From positions 5,208,001-5,272,000 of the forward strand of contig NZ_CP051685.1 of NCBI RefSeq assembly GCF_012849555.1: DNA of 64,000 nt. Direction: 5' to 3'. The number at the start of each line of letters is the position of its first letter. Position 1 is the first letter of the stretch. A program made the position numbers and the translations under genes. The notes under the pieces were generated by a model, which was not told where the DNA came from, searched no databases, and saw only the letters and a program-made list of their open reading frames with translations. Source of the DNA: Massilia forsythiae. GTDB lineage: Bacteria > Pseudomonadota > Gammaproteobacteria > Burkholderiales > Burkholderiaceae_D. Below, one piece after another: positions 1 through 10,811 of the stretch.

Positions 1-296
1 TGTCCAGCGCGCCGCACAGCGGCTCGAGCTGGCGCCGCAGGGCCAGGTAGCGCCGCGCCTGGCTGCGCCCGTGGTCGCCCAGCACGCGTTGCAAATGCGG
101 ATCGCGGTCGAGCTTGGAGGTCGCGCCCAGCTGCAGCCCGGTCGCCGCCTCCAGGCCGTCGGAATCCATGACGATGCGGTCGACCCGCACCGGCTTGTCG
201 CGGCGGCGCCCGCGCAGGTTTGCGGCGCCGTCGTCGCGGCCGTCGCCCGCGCTGCCGTCCGCACCGTTCCCGCCAGCGCCGCCGGCGGCCGCCCCG

Positions 297-324
297 TCCA
301 GCCCGCGCCGTCCAGCCCGCGCCG
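297..324. repeat. 14-bp tandem duplication causing a frameshift
   Basis: TCCAGCCCGCGCCG occurs twice back to back (297-310, 311-324). Read on the minus strand, the patatin frame is open upstream in one frame and downstream in another. Deleting one copy restores a single open frame running through a Gly/Ala-rich linker. It looks like a replication-slippage mutation. Confidence 0.75.
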
Positions 325-1663
325 TTCGCGTTCGCGCCGCAATGCGTCGCGCAGTTCGCGCCGCAGTTCGCGCTTTTCCCGCTGTTCCTTCTCGATGCGG
401 CGGTTGACGGCGTCGACGAAGCCGATTTCCTGGTTCAGCGAGAGATTGCCCGACAACGCGTTGCGCAGGTCCCAGATCTCGCCGCCCGACATCACCAGCT
501 GGCGCGCGCTGCGCGGCAGCGGCCCCGGTTCGGTCCTGGCCTGGTAGGGGTTCAGCTGCACCACCCAGATCTCGTCCGGCTTCCTGGCGTCGTCCAGCAG
601 GCCGGCCAGGAAGTTGCGGATCGGCGGATTCTGCGACAGCTGGCCGTCCCACAGCATCAAGCCCCTGGGCGCCAGGGTGTCCTGGTCGGTACCGGCCACG
701 GCCTGCGCCTGGAACAGCCACGGCACCGCGGCCGAAGCCAGCACGGCGCCCAGCGTGATGCCGCCGTCGTCCGGCGCGCGCTCCGAACTGAAGGCCATGA
801 AGTCGCCCTCGTGCAGCTCGACCGCGCCCAGCAGCAGGTGCGGAATGTGGCGGGTGACGGACTGCACCGCCGCCGCCAGCGCCGCCGGCGGCGCCAGGCT
901 GTCGGCGTCGATGCCCTGCCCCTCGTGGAACGCCGGCGGCGGTGCTCGCCAACGCTGCACGGCGGCGTGCAGCAGCGTGCCTTCGCCGATGCCGAGCGCG
1001 TCCATGCGCGCGCGCAGGCGCTCCAGCGCGCCCAGCCGGGCGCCGATGCGCTCCTCGATGGCGCGGCGGTCGGCCGCGTAGCGTTGCCGGCACGGGGTAT
1101 CGGGAGCGAACAGCGCCGCTTCCAGGTGGCTGCGCACCCAGCGTTCGATCTCCAGCGGGATGCCGGCGAACTCGCCCAGCGCCGCCACCAGCGGCCAGTC
1201 GACGCACGGCGCCAGCAGCCGCGGCAGCGAAAAATAGTCCGGCCGCATCCACGGATTGGCCGGCCCGAGGCCGCTGGCGATCAGCGGCCACGCGGTGCGG
1301 TTGAACCAGGTGGCGCACGCCAGCGGGAATTCGTACGGGCTGGACTTGATGTCCCAGCCGGCCAGGCCGGCCGAGTCGCCCAGCGCGCGCCAGAACCGGT
1401 TCAGGCCCCATTCGCTCCAGCCGATGGCCGCGTTCTTGTGCCAGAAATCGTCCAGCCCCTGCTGCGCCTGCGCCGCGCCGCCGGTGACGAAACCGTAGCA
1501 GCCCAGCAGCGCGCTGATGGCGCCGCCGGAGTTGCCGCTGATGGCGGTCAGCACCGGCGCATCGGGCGCCGTTTCGGTGCCGGCCTCGCGGTGAGCGTCG
1601 AAGCCGGCGCGCGCCGCGCCGAGATTATCGAATTCGCGCAGCAGCACCGGCAGCACGCCGCCG

Positions 1664-1825
1664 GCAAGTACTTGACTAGAAATAAATGTGAATTTTGGCA
1701 AACAGAACCGGATGCGTTGCAAGGCGGCGAGTGCAACGCAGTGCGAGCACTGCTAGCAGGAGCCAACGCAGCAACGCGCCGGTTATGGCAGCCAAAAACA
1801 CATTTATTTCTGGGCGAGTACTTAC
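1664..1825. mobile_element. MITE-like element, 162 bp, ~33-bp terminal inverted repeats
   Basis: The left end (CAAGTACTTGACTAGAAATA...) and the reverse complement of the right end (TAAGTACTCGCCCAGAAATA...) match at most positions over about 33 bases, through the shared AGAAATAAATGTG block to TTTTGGC. The interior is about 95 bp with no coding capacity. The element interrupts the patatin gene between its GGGSHAA and GVLPVLL segments. A flanking ACGCCGC direct repeat (1655-1661 and 1826-1832) could be a target duplication but may be chance, since the site lies in GC-rich sequence. No transposase gene is present in the window, so it would be non-autonomous. No second copy was noticed in this window. 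Confidence 0.7.
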
Positions 1826-2019
1826 ACGCCGCATGACTACCGCCGCCCTGGCAGGCAATCGCGATGCCCTTGTTGATGCCCTGTGTGATCGCCATCGGAT
1901 TCTCCCTGGGCCTGCGCCCGCCGTTCGCTGCCGTTCCTGCCGGCTGCCGTTCGTATTAGGCAGATGGCGCCGGCGGTCGTTCCAGGGTGAGCCGGCTTGT
2001 GCGGCGGTTTATTTATTTT

Positions 2020-2035
2020 TCGTGACGCATCACGA
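2020..2035. promoter_or_regulatory. Inverted repeat TCGTGA-N4-TCACGA
   Basis: A perfect 6-bp-arm inverted repeat with a 4-bp spacer lies 45 bp before the gene at 2081. A close relative (TCGTGA-N4-TCGCGA) occurs at 18756-18771. An operator role is an inference; no regulator is identified. Confidence 0.35.
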
Positions 2036-2080
2036 TTAACAAGGAATAATACGGCATCGACATCATCCCCGACCCAGCCC

Positions 2081-2431
2081 ATGAAACAGCCCGACGACCG
2101 CCGCACCATCGAACTGCCGCTCGACCCCGCCGCGCCGCGCAAGCGCGGCCGGCCACCGAAGGAAGACGCCATGAGCGACGCCGAGCGCGCGCGCCGCTAC
2201 CGCGCCCGCCAAAGGATGCTGCCCAGGGACGCGTGGAACTACGAGCAGGTGACGGCGACGGCGCGCGCCGAGATCGAACGCCTGCTGGACGGCGCAGGCG
2301 TCAAGCCGGCGGCGGAAGCGGAGCTGGTCGGCCAGTGGGCCTACGGCATGTTCCTGCTGTGGGACCGCATGACCGCCCAGTGCCAGCGCGAGGCCGACCG
2401 GCGCGCGCTGCTGGCGCTGGTGTCCGGCTGA
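2081..2431 (+). CDS. Small basic protein with AT-hook-like RGRPPK motif
   Basis: This 116-aa protein starts at ATG 2081 (MKQPDDRRTIELPLDP); an upstream GTG at 1997 is in frame but reads through sequence that looks non-coding. Residues 25-35 hold KRGRPPKED, an AT-hook-like DNA-minor-groove motif, followed by a strongly basic SDAERARRYRARQR segment and then a helical C-terminal half (EQVTATARAEIERLL, AELVGQWAYGMFLLWDRM). The layout fits a small nucleoid or transcription-associated protein, but I recognise no named family. It is monocistronic as far as can be seen, with an inverted repeat (2020-2035) in its upstream region. No clear Shine-Dalgarno sequence stands in front of the ATG. Confidence 0.65.
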   Translation: MKQPDDRRTIELPLDPAAPRKRGRPPKEDAMSDAERARRYRARQRMLPRDAWNYEQVTATARAEIERLLDGAGVKPAAEAELVGQWAYGMFLLWDRMTAQCQREADRRALLALVSG

Positions 2432-2789
2432 AATCGGGGCGCAGTGCGCGACCGTCGCTGCGGTCGCAGCGGTTCAGCAAAGGAAAGGCGAGATATTGAA
2501 CAAGACTTCGACGCTTATGCATGCTGCATGCGCGTCGTTATCGTCAAATGACAACAAATTTATGCGAAAGTGATAAATGGTGAGGATGTTCGTACTCAAA
2601 TCTGTCAAAATCACGACGATGGATTTGTTGCTGCCCCGCGTCACCCACCCGTGATCCCACTCCCGCCGAATCCGCCGAATCGCCTGCCGACACGAGGCCG
2701 AGCACGCGCTGCGCGCTCTTGCGCTTGCCTGGCGGCATGACCACCGAAACCCAGCACGGCACCGAACCGGCACGTCCAGACAGCGAACA
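2432..2789. other. Intergenic region, no gene seen
   Basis: The first half is comparatively AT-rich, with ATGCATGCTGCATGC near 2515-2532 flanked by CGACG/CGTCG; the second half is C-rich. Open frames on the minus strand across it continue into the diguanylate cyclase gene in antisense and have no family features. It presumably carries the promoter of the diguanylate cyclase at 2790, but no convincing -35/-10 pair was found. Confidence 0.4.
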
Positions 2790-3929
<1,140 letters not shown>

Positions 3930-3954
3930 CGTGTTCAACCAACGCACGCACCGT

Positions 3955-4007
3955 TTGAACGCGTGGACGGCGAAGCCGCCTCGCCGGCCACGTCCACCCT
4001 ACCAATC
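3955..4007. repeat. Short REP-like repeat (GTAGGGTGGACG family), copy A
   Basis: This sequence between the convergent diguanylate cyclase and fdhD genes is matched at 29588-29640: both contain TTGAACGCGTGGACGG, a variable GC-rich centre, and CGTCCACCCTAC followed within a few bases by the stop codon of the minus-strand gene. The two GTGGACG/CGTCCAC arms can pair as a hairpin, so it may act as an mRNA 3' structure for either gene. Confidence 0.6.
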
Positions 4008-4893
4008 ACGCGCCGTCGTTTTCCAGCCCGAGCAAATGCTGCGGATGGGTATAGCAGACGAAATCCGCGCCGCGCGCGAACGCCAGCAGCGTCATGCCGG
4101 CGGCATCCGCCAGCTCGACCGCCGCCAGCGTCGGCGCCGACATGCCGACCAGGGCCGCCACGCCGGCGGAAATCGCCTTTTGCGCCATCTCGAAGCTGAC
4201 CCGGCTGGTGATCAGCAGGAAGCCGTCGCGCGGATTCGCGGCGCTGCGCGCCATGGCGCCGATCACCTTGTCCAGTGCGTTGTGGCGGCCGACGTCCTCG
4301 CGCACCACGCGCAAATCGCCGTCCATGCCGCACCAGGCGGCGGCGTGGGCGGCGCCGGTCAGGCGCGTCAGTTGCTGGCGCGCGCCGATCGCGCCCAGCG
4401 CGGCGCGCACGCCGGCCGTATGGAAACCCTGCGACGGCGCCAAGGGTGCAAGCGGCCGGCACACCTGCTGCAGGCTGTCCACGCCGCACAGGCCGCAGCC
4501 GGTGCGCCCGGTCAGCGAACGGCGCCGCTCCTTCAGGCGCATGAAGGCGCCGCTGGCGATCTCGACCTGTACCTCGACGCCATCGGCGCCGTTGACCACG
4601 TCGATGCCATAGCATTCGCCCGGTTTTTCGATGATTCCTTCGCTCAGCGAAAACCCCAACGCGAAGTCTTCCAGGTCGTCCGGTGTCGCCATCATCACGG
4701 CGTGCGATATCTCGTTATATACTAACGCTATCGGCACTTCGTTTACCATTGAGTCTTGCAATGATTGCAACGTGCCGCCCCGCATTCGCACGACTTGGCG
4801 CGATACTGCGGAGGGCGGCAACGATGGTAAGGAATCGTCGTTCAGAGGCAAGTCATTCATGAGGTCCATGATCAATTTCGTCACATTTCGCAC
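4006..4893 (-). CDS. fdhD: Formate dehydrogenase sulfurtransferase FdhD
   Basis: FdhD passes sulfur from IscS to the molybdenum cofactor of formate dehydrogenase, which is required for its activity. The 295-aa frame shows EVPIALVYN, DLEDFALGFSLSEGII, the catalytic CxxC loop as TGCGLCGV, REDVGRHNALDKVIG and SAPTLAAVELADAAGMTLLAFARG, all typical of the family. It is divergent from the fdoG operon with about 136 bp between start codons, so both probably share a control region. The first codon used here is GTG 4893; in-frame ATGs at 4869 and 4860 are equally possible because no start has a strong ribosome-binding site. Its stop codon abuts the short repeat at 3955-4007. Confidence 0.93.
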   Translation of the reverse strand: MRNVTKLIMDLMNDLPLNDDSLPSLPPSAVSRQVVRMRGGTLQSLQDSMVNEVPIALVYNEISHAVMMATPDDLEDFALGFSLSEGIIEKPGECYGIDVVNGADGVEVQVEIASGAFMRLKERRRSLTGRTGCGLCGVDSLQQVCRPLAPLAPSQGFHTAGVRAALGAIGARQQLTRLTGAAHAAAWCGMDGDLRVVREDVGRHNALDKVIGAMARSAANPRDGFLLITSRVSFEMAQKAISAGVAALVGMSAPTLAAVELADAAGMTLLAFARGADFVCYTHPQHLLGLENDGA

Positions 4894-5029
4894 CGATAAG
4901 CAGCTTGCCTGTTGTGGAAATTACGTATTTTCGACCCAAAATGGATCATCGGCGGCATTTTAGCACCTGCCCCGTTATGCCCAAGTGATAAACTCGGGAA
5001 ACAAAAGCTCCCTTAACACAAGGATTTTT

Positions 5030-8000
5030 ATGAACCAGATGTCAAGGCGTCAGTTCCTTCGGGTAACTGGCGCTACCATCGCAGGCTCGAGCCTGGCGGT
5101 GCTTGGCTTTGCTCCGGCAACGGCTTTGGCCGAAGTCCGGCAGTACAAGCTGGCCCGCACGACCGAGACCCGTAACACCTGCCCGTACTGCTCCGTCGGT
5201 TGCGGCATCCTGATGTATGGCCTGGGCGACAATGCCAAGAACGTCGCCGCCAGCATCATCCACATCGAAGGCGACCCGGACCATCCGGTCAACCGCGGCA
5301 CGCTGTGCCCGAAAGGCGCTTCGCTGGTGGACTTCATCCACAGCCCGAGCCGCCTGCTGGAGCCGGAATACCGCGCCCCGGGCGGCACCGAATGGACCAA
5401 GATTTCCTGGGACCAGGCGCTCGACCGCATCGCCAAGCTGATGAAGGCCGACCGCGACGCCAACTTCATCGAGAAGACCGCCGACGGCAAGCTGGTCAAC
5501 CGATGGCTGACCACCGGCATGCTGGCCGCGTCGGCCGGCAGCAACGAAACCGGATACATCACCCATAAGACCATCCGGTCGATGGGTATGCTGACATTCG
5601 ATAACCAGGCGCGTGTTTGACACGGTCCGACGGTGGCAGGTCTTGCCCCGACGTTTGGCCGTGGTGCGATGACGAATCACTGGGTCGACATCAAGAATGC
5701 CGATGTCATCCTCGTCATGGGCGGCAATGCCGCCGAAGCACACCCGTGTGGTTTCAAATGGGTCACCGAAGCGAAGGCCCATAACAAGGCGAAGCTGATC
5801 GTGGTCGATCCGCGCTTCACCCGTACCGCGTCCGTCGCCGACTACTACGTTGCGACGCGTACCGGCACGGATATCGTGTTCCTGGGCGCGATCGTCAACT
5901 ATCTGCTGACGAACGACAAGATCCAGCACGAGTACGTCCGCAATTACACGGACATGCCGTTCATCGTGCGCGAGGACTTCGCGTTCAACGACGGCATCTA
6001 TTCCGGCTACGACGAACAGGCCGGCAAGTACGCCGACCGCACCAGCTGGAACTACGAGATCGGCGAGGACGGCTTCGCCAAGGTCGACCCGACCCTGGAA
6101 CACCCGCGCTGCGTCTATCAGCTGATGAAGACGCACTATTCCCGGTATACGCCGGAGATGGTGCAGCAGATCTGCGGCGTCGCGCCCGAGCAGTTCCGCA
6201 AGGTCGCCGAAGCCCTGGCCTCGACCGCCGTGCCGGGTCGCGCCGGCACCATCCTGTACGCGCTGGGCTGGACCCACCACTCCACCGGCGCCCAGACCAT
6301 CCGCCTCGGCGCCATGGTCCAGCTGCTGCTGGGTAACATCGGCATCGCCGGCGGCGGCATGAACGCGCTGCGCGGCCACTCGAACATCCAGGGCCTGACC
6401 GACCTCGGCCTGATGTCGAACCTGCTGCCGGGCTACATGACGCTGCCGTACGAGGGCGAACAGGACTACGACAAGTTCATCGAGTCGCGCGCCTCCAAGG
6501 CCCTGCGTCCGAACCAGCTGAGCTACTGGAGCAACTACAAGAAGTTCCACGTCTCGTTCATGAAGTCGTGGTGGGGCGACGCCGCCAACGCGGACAACAA
6601 CTACGCCTTCGACTACCTGCCCAAGCTGGACAAGCCGTACGACCTGCTGCAGGCGATCGAGTTGATGCACCAGGGCAAGATGAACGGCTACATCTGCCAG
6701 GGCTTCAACGTGCTGGCCTCGGCGCCGAACAAGGCCAAGGTGCTGGACGGCCTGTCGAAGCTGAAGTACCTGGTCATCATGGACCCGCTGGAAACCGAGA
6801 CCGCCGAGTTCTGGAAGCCGCATGGCGCCTTCCACGAAGTCGACCCGGCCAAGATCCAGACCGAGGTGTTCCGCCTGCCGACCACCTGCTTCGCCGAGGA
6901 GCGCGGTTCGCTGGTGTCGTCCTCGCGCGTGCTGCAGTGGCACTGGCAAGGCGCCGAGCCGCCGGGCAAGGCGCGTTCGGACATCGAGATCATGGCGGAC
7001 CTGTTCCTGCGCATGAAGAAGATGTACCAGACGGACGGCGGCAAGTTCCCCGACCCGATGCTGAACCTGACCTGGCCGTATGCCAAGCCGCACAGCCCGA
7101 CCCCGGAAGAGCTGGCCATGGAATTCAACGGCAAGGCGCTGGCCGACGTGCTCGATCCGAAGGACCCGACCAAGGTGCTGGCCAAGAAAGGCGAGCAGCT
7201 GGCCTCGTTCTCGCAATTGCGCGACGACGGTTCGACCACGTCCGGCAACTGGATCTGGACCGGCTGCTGGACCCAGGGCGGCAACCAGATGGGCCGGCGC
7301 GACAACAGCGACCCGACCGGCATCGGCAACACCCTGCTGTGGGCGTGGGCCTGGCCGGCCAACCGCCGCGTGCTGTACAACCGCGCTTCGTGCGACACCA
7401 AGGGCAAGCCGTTCGACCCGACCCGCAAGCTGGTGGGCTGGAACGGTACCAGCTGGAGCGGCGCCGACGTGCCCGACTTCAAGATCGACGAGGATCCGGT
7501 GGGCGGCATGAACCCGTTCATCATGAATGCCGAAGGCGTGGCGCGTTTCTTCGCCCGCGGCATGATGAACGAAGGTCCGTTCCCGGAACACTACGAGCCG
7601 TTCGAGAACCCGCTGGGCAAGAACCTGATGCACCCGAACAACCCGCGCGCGACCAGCAACCCGGCCGCGCGCGTGTTCCCGGGCGACCGCACGCAGATGG
7701 GTACGGCGGCCGAGTTCCCGGTGGTGGCGACGACCTACCGCCTGACCGAGCACTTCCACTTCTGGACCAAGCACTGCCGCCTGAACGCGATCGTGCAGCC
7801 GGAACAGTTCGTGGAGATCGGCGAGGCATTGGCGGCGCAGATCGGCGTGGCCAGCGGCGCCACGGTGAAGGTCAGCTCGAAGCGTGGCCACATCATCGCC
7901 AAGGCCATCGTCACCAAGCGCATCCGGACCCTGAAGATCGGCGGCAAGGACACCTACACCGTGGGTATCCCGCTGCACTTCGGCTTCAAGGGCTTGACCA

Positions 8001-8101
8001 AGCCGGGCTACCTGACCAACACCCTGACGCCGGTCGTGGGCGACGCCAACTCGCAGACGCCGGAGTTCAAGTCGTTCATGGTGAAGGTCGAGAAGGCATA
8101 A
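5030..8101 (+). CDS. fdoG: Formate dehydrogenase-N/O alpha subunit, selenoprotein
   Basis: This catalytic subunit oxidises formate to CO2 at a Mo-bis-MGD centre. It appears as two open frames only because codon 197 (5618-5620) is UGA: the reading is ...DNQARV-Sec-HGPTVAG..., exactly where E. coli FdnG has Sec196. The whole gene encodes 1023 aa. ATG 5030 follows an AAGGA site and opens a twin-arginine signal (SRRQFLRVTGA), so it is exported folded to the periplasm. Cys51, 54, 58 and 93 (CPYCSVGC...CPKGA) bind a [4Fe-4S] cluster. A bacterial SECIS hairpin follows the UGA. FdoH and FdoI follow 18 bp downstream. E. coli has two such enzymes, FdnGHI and FdoGHI; sequence alone does not decide which is closer. 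Confidence 0.95.
5621..5663 (+). promoter_or_regulatory. Bacterial SECIS element of fdoG
   Basis: The bases just after the UGA can fold with CACGG (5621-5625) pairing CCGTG (5659-5663) and an upper stem GGCA (5635-5638) pairing TGCC (5644-5647) around a GGTCT loop. The GGUCU apical loop with a bulged U is what SelB binds in E. coli fdhF and fdnG. It is also translated, as HGPTVAGLAPTFGR. Confidence 0.85.
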
Positions 8102-8119
8102 GGAACGCGGAAGACTACT

Positions 8120-9043
8120 ATGGCATTACAATCTTTGGATATCAAACGGGTCTCCGCGACCACGGTGCAGCAGCCGACCGCGCGCAGCCCGGTCACCGGC
8201 ACCGTCGCCAAGCTGATCGACGTGTCGAAGTGCATCGGCTGCAAGGCCTGCCAGACCGCCTGCATGGAGTGGAACGACCTGCGTGACGAGGTCGGCGTCA
8301 ACGTCGGGGTGTACGACAACCCGATCGACCTGACGCCGAAGTCGTGGACCGTGATGCGGTTCGCCGAGCACGAGCACAACGACGGCAACCTCGAGTGGCT
8401 GATCCGCAAGGACGGCTGCATGCACTGCGAGGAACCGGGCTGCCTGAAGGCCTGTCCGTCGCCGGGCGCGATCGTGCAGTACAACAACGGCATCGTCGAC
8501 TTCCACCAGGAAAACTGCATCGGCTGCGGCTACTGCGTCACCGGCTGCCCGTTCAACATTCCGCGCATCTCGAAGGAAGACAACCGTGCCTACAAGTGCA
8601 CGCTGTGTTCCGACCGGGTGGCGGTGGGCCAGGAACCGGCCTGCGTCAAGACCTGTCCGACCGGCGCCATCATGTTCGGCACCAAGGAAGACATGAAGGC
8701 GCACGCTTCCGAGCGCGTCGAAGACCTGAAGGAGCGCGGCTTCGAGAACGCCGGCCTGTACGACCCAGCCGGCGTGGGCGGCACCCACGTGATGTACGTG
8801 CTGCACCACGCGGACCGTCCGGCGCTGTACAGCGGCCTGGCCAATGCGCCGGCCATCAGCCCGATGGTCGGCCTGTGGAAAGGCGTCACCAAGCCGCTGG
8901 CCCTGATGGGCATGGCGGCGGCGGCAGTCGCCGGCTGGTTCCACTACACCCGCGTCGGCCCGAACGAGGTCAGCAAGGAAGAGGAAGCCGAGGCGCTGCA
9001 CGCGGTGCGTCACGCGAAGGAGGAAGACCATGCTGCACGATAA
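8120..9043 (+). CDS. fdoH: Formate dehydrogenase iron-sulfur (beta) subunit
   Basis: This 307-aa electron-transfer subunit carries electrons from the alpha subunit to the membrane cytochrome. Four cysteine groups for [4Fe-4S] clusters are visible: CIGCKACQTAC (38-48), CMHCEEPGCLKAC (about 100-112), CIGCGYCVTGC (about 133-143) and CTLCSDRVAVGQEPAC with CVKTC. A single hydrophobic helix near the C-terminus (PLALMGMAAAAVAGWF) anchors it with FdoI, as in FdnH. It begins 18 bp after fdoG and overlaps fdoI by 14 bp, so the three are translated as one unit. Like its homologues it has no signal peptide and would be exported together with the Tat-targeted alpha subunit. Confidence 0.95.
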   Translation: MALQSLDIKRVSATTVQQPTARSPVTGTVAKLIDVSKCIGCKACQTACMEWNDLRDEVGVNVGVYDNPIDLTPKSWTVMRFAEHEHNDGNLEWLIRKDGCMHCEEPGCLKACPSPGAIVQYNNGIVDFHQENCIGCGYCVTGCPFNIPRISKEDNRAYKCTLCSDRVAVGQEPACVKTCPTGAIMFGTKEDMKAHASERVEDLKERGFENAGLYDPAGVGGTHVMYVLHHADRPALYSGLANAPAISPMVGLWKGVTKPLALMGMAAAAVAGWFHYTRVGPNEVSKEEEAEALHAVRHAKEEDHAAR

Positions 9044-9686
9044 GGACGGCCACCCGCTGATCAAGCGCTACGACGCCAACGAGCGCAGCAATCACTGGAT
9101 CACGGCGATCACCTTCGTCCTGCTGGCGCTGTCCGGCCTGGCCATGTTCCATCCGGCCACGGCCTGGCTGGCGCTGCTGTTCGGCGGCGGCCAGTGGACG
9201 CGCATCCTGCACCCGTTCTTCGGTGTGGTGATGTTCGTCTCCTTCATGCTGCTGGCCAAGCGCATGTGGAGCCATAACCGCTTCGAGGCGGGCGACAAGC
9301 AGTGGCTGCGTCAGATCAACGACGTGCTGGCCAACCGCGAGGAAAAGCTGCCGCGCATCGGCAAGTACAACGCCGGCCAGAAGATCCTGTTCTTCGCGCT
9401 GGTGGTGTGCATGATCGCGCTGTTCCTGACCGGCATCGTCATCTGGCGCCAGTGGTTCTCGCACTTCTTCCCGATCGGCCTGATCCGCTTCTCGGCGCTG
9501 ATGCACGCGTTCTTCGCTTTCGTCATCATCGTGGCGATCATCGTGCACATCTATGCCGGCATCTGGATCAAGGGCGCCATCGGCGCGATGATGCGCGGCA
9601 CCGTCACCTACGGCTGGGCGCGCAAGCACCACCCGCGCTGGTTCGACGAGCTGATGAGCAAGCGGACCAACCAGGGCCAGGACTGA
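9030..9686 (+). CDS. fdoI: Formate dehydrogenase cytochrome b556 (gamma) subunit
   Basis: This 218-aa integral membrane protein with four predicted helices holds two haems b and hands electrons to quinone. The opening IKRYDANERSNHWITAITF contains the His ligand typical of the family; WSHNRFEAGDKQW and ALMHAFFAFVIIVAIIVHIYAG hold further conserved His residues. The start ATG lies inside the end of fdoH, preceded by GAGGAAG. It closes the structural operon: a strong intrinsic terminator follows at 9714-9749, before fdhE. Confidence 0.94.
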   Translation: MLHDKDGHPLIKRYDANERSNHWITAITFVLLALSGLAMFHPATAWLALLFGGGQWTRILHPFFGVVMFVSFMLLAKRMWSHNRFEAGDKQWLRQINDVLANREEKLPRIGKYNAGQKILFFALVVCMIALFLTGIVIWRQWFSHFFPIGLIRFSALMHAFFAFVIIVAIIVHIYAGIWIKGAIGAMMRGTVTYGWARKHHPRWFDELMSKRTNQGQD

Positions 9687-9713
9687 CGCGGTTTCCTGTA
9701 TTCATTTAGAATG

Positions 9714-9749
9714 AGCCGGGTCGCCAAAAGCGACCCGGCTTTTTTATTT
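9714..9749 (+). terminator. Rho-independent terminator after fdoGHI
   Basis: AGCCGGGTCGC (9714-9724) pairs perfectly with GCGACCCGGCT (9730-9740) around CAAAA, followed by a run of T. It separates the structural genes from fdhE-selA-selB, which must be made by read-through or from their own promoter. Only about 20 bp remain before fdhE, so partial read-through is likely. Confidence 0.9.
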
Positions 9750-9769
9750 CCCCTTTTCGAGAGATTCTT

Positions 9770-10798
9770 TTGGTTCAACGTCTCCTGCAACCCGGCGAGA
9801 TCGAAGCCCTCGATCACAACGCCATCCCGCGCCTGCTGCTGCCGCAGCCCGCCACCCTGTTCTCCGCGCGCGCCAAGCGGCTGCGCCAGCTGGCCGCCGG
9901 CGAGGTGCCCGGCATCCCGGTCGAGGATGCGCTGCGCGGTTACCTGTCCCTGATGGCGCATGTCGCCGACGCCCAGCACGCCGCCGTGGCCGCGCTGGGC
10001 CGCGAGGGCGTGGCGCTGCCGGACGACGCCTCGCTGAAACTGGCGCACGACCACAACATGCCGCCGCTGCCCGCCACCGGCGCCCGCCCGGCCGCCTGGC
10101 GCACCGTGTTCGCGCGCCTGGTCGAGGCGCTGGCCGCCGCCGGGAATGCGCCGCCCCAGCTGGCCGCCGCCGTCGCGACCCTGCGCGCCATGCCCGAGGC
10201 CGAGCTGGAAGGCATCGCCGACGCCATCCTCGGCAACTTCGACGAAGGCGCCGACCCGCTGCGCGCGCCGTTCGTGGCGGCCGCGCTGCAGGCCAGCTGG
10301 AGCCTGATGGCGGCCCAGCTGGACGCCGCCTGGGCCCAGCCGCTGATGACCGGTACCCTGTGCCCGGTGTGCGGCTCGCATCCGGTGGCAAGCGTGGTGC
10401 GCATCGGCGGCCAGTCGCAGGGGTATCGTTACCTGCACTGCAGCGTGTGCGAATCCGAATGGCACATGGTGCGCGTGAAGTGCTCTTGCTGCGAAGCCAA
10501 CGGCAAGATCGCCTACCAGGGCCTGGTCGGCCAGGACGCCGATCCGGTCGGCGAGAACATCGCCGCCGCCAAGGAAGGCCGCACCGTCCACAAGGCCAAC
10601 GACCCGGACAAGGTGGCGCGCGCCGAAACCTGCGACGACTGCGGCACCTACCGCAAGATCTTCAACCAGGAACACGACTACGACGTCGACCCGCTGGCCG
10701 ACGACCTGGGCAGCATGCTGCTGGACGTACTGGTGTCCGAAGCCGGCTACGCGCGCGCCAGCGGCAACCCGCTGCTGTGGCTGAAGGAAAACGCATGA
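9770..10798 (+). CDS. fdhE: Formate dehydrogenase accessory protein FdhE
   Basis: FdhE is a cytoplasmic rubredoxin-like, iron-binding protein needed to obtain active Tat-exported formate dehydrogenase. The 342-aa frame starts at TTG 9770 (MVQRLLQPGEIEAL). The C-terminal half carries paired cysteines CPVCGSHP, CSVCESEW, CSCCEANG and CDDCGTYRK, the expected four CxxC motifs. VRVKCSCCEANGKIAYQG and DDLGSMLLDVLVSEAGYARASGNPLLWL match the family's ending. It lies just behind the fdoGHI terminator and 13 bp before selA. Confidence 0.92.
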   Translation: MVQRLLQPGEIEALDHNAIPRLLLPQPATLFSARAKRLRQLAAGEVPGIPVEDALRGYLSLMAHVADAQHAAVAALGREGVALPDDASLKLAHDHNMPPLPATGARPAAWRTVFARLVEALAAAGNAPPQLAAAVATLRAMPEAELEGIADAILGNFDEGADPLRAPFVAAALQASWSLMAAQLDAAWAQPLMTGTLCPVCGSHPVASVVRIGGQSQGYRYLHCSVCESEWHMVRVKCSCCEANGKIAYQGLVGQDADPVGENIAAAKEGRTVHKANDPDKVARAETCDDCGTYRKIFNQEHDYDVDPLADDLGSMLLDVLVSEAGYARASGNPLLWLKENA

Positions 10799-10811
10799 CG
10801 AGGGAAACCGC

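Larger units (their letters stand above)
1..1895 (-). pseudogene. Patatin-like phospholipase (DUF3734-type C-terminus), disrupted
   Basis: The gene starts at ATG 1895 behind an AGGGAGA ribosome-binding site and reads IAIACQGGGSHAA, the glycine-rich oxyanion loop of patatins. After about 22 codons it is interrupted by a 162-bp inverted-repeat element (1664-1825). The patatin frame resumes at about 1663 with GGVLPVLLREF and the GNSGG nucleophile motif, but in a different frame from the start codon, and that frame has stops inside the element. Further on, two exact 14-bp copies (297-324) shift the frame again; removing one copy joins the frames into a Gly-rich linker and a C-terminal part (DRIVMDSDGLEAATG, then KLDRDPHLQRVLGDHGR) resembling DUF3734. 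The gene runs off the left edge. The intact family is a serine/aspartate-dyad lipid acyl hydrolase. With two independent frame breaks it is very probably not made as a full protein. Confidence 0.8.

Noticed and set aside
1548..1895. A 115-codon frame as an independent small gene
   Set aside because: Its first 22 codons are the patatin N-terminus and the remainder is the inserted element plus out-of-frame patatin sequence.
5618..5620. Apparent nonsense mutation or frameshift splitting the formate dehydrogenase alpha gene
   Set aside because: The UGA is at the known Sec position, followed by a GGUCU-loop SECIS, and selA, selB and selC are encoded in the same cluster.
5042..7978. A 978-codon open frame antisense to fdoG
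   Set aside because: It is a shadow of the well-supported selenoprotein gene, with no recognisable domain and no sensible operon context.
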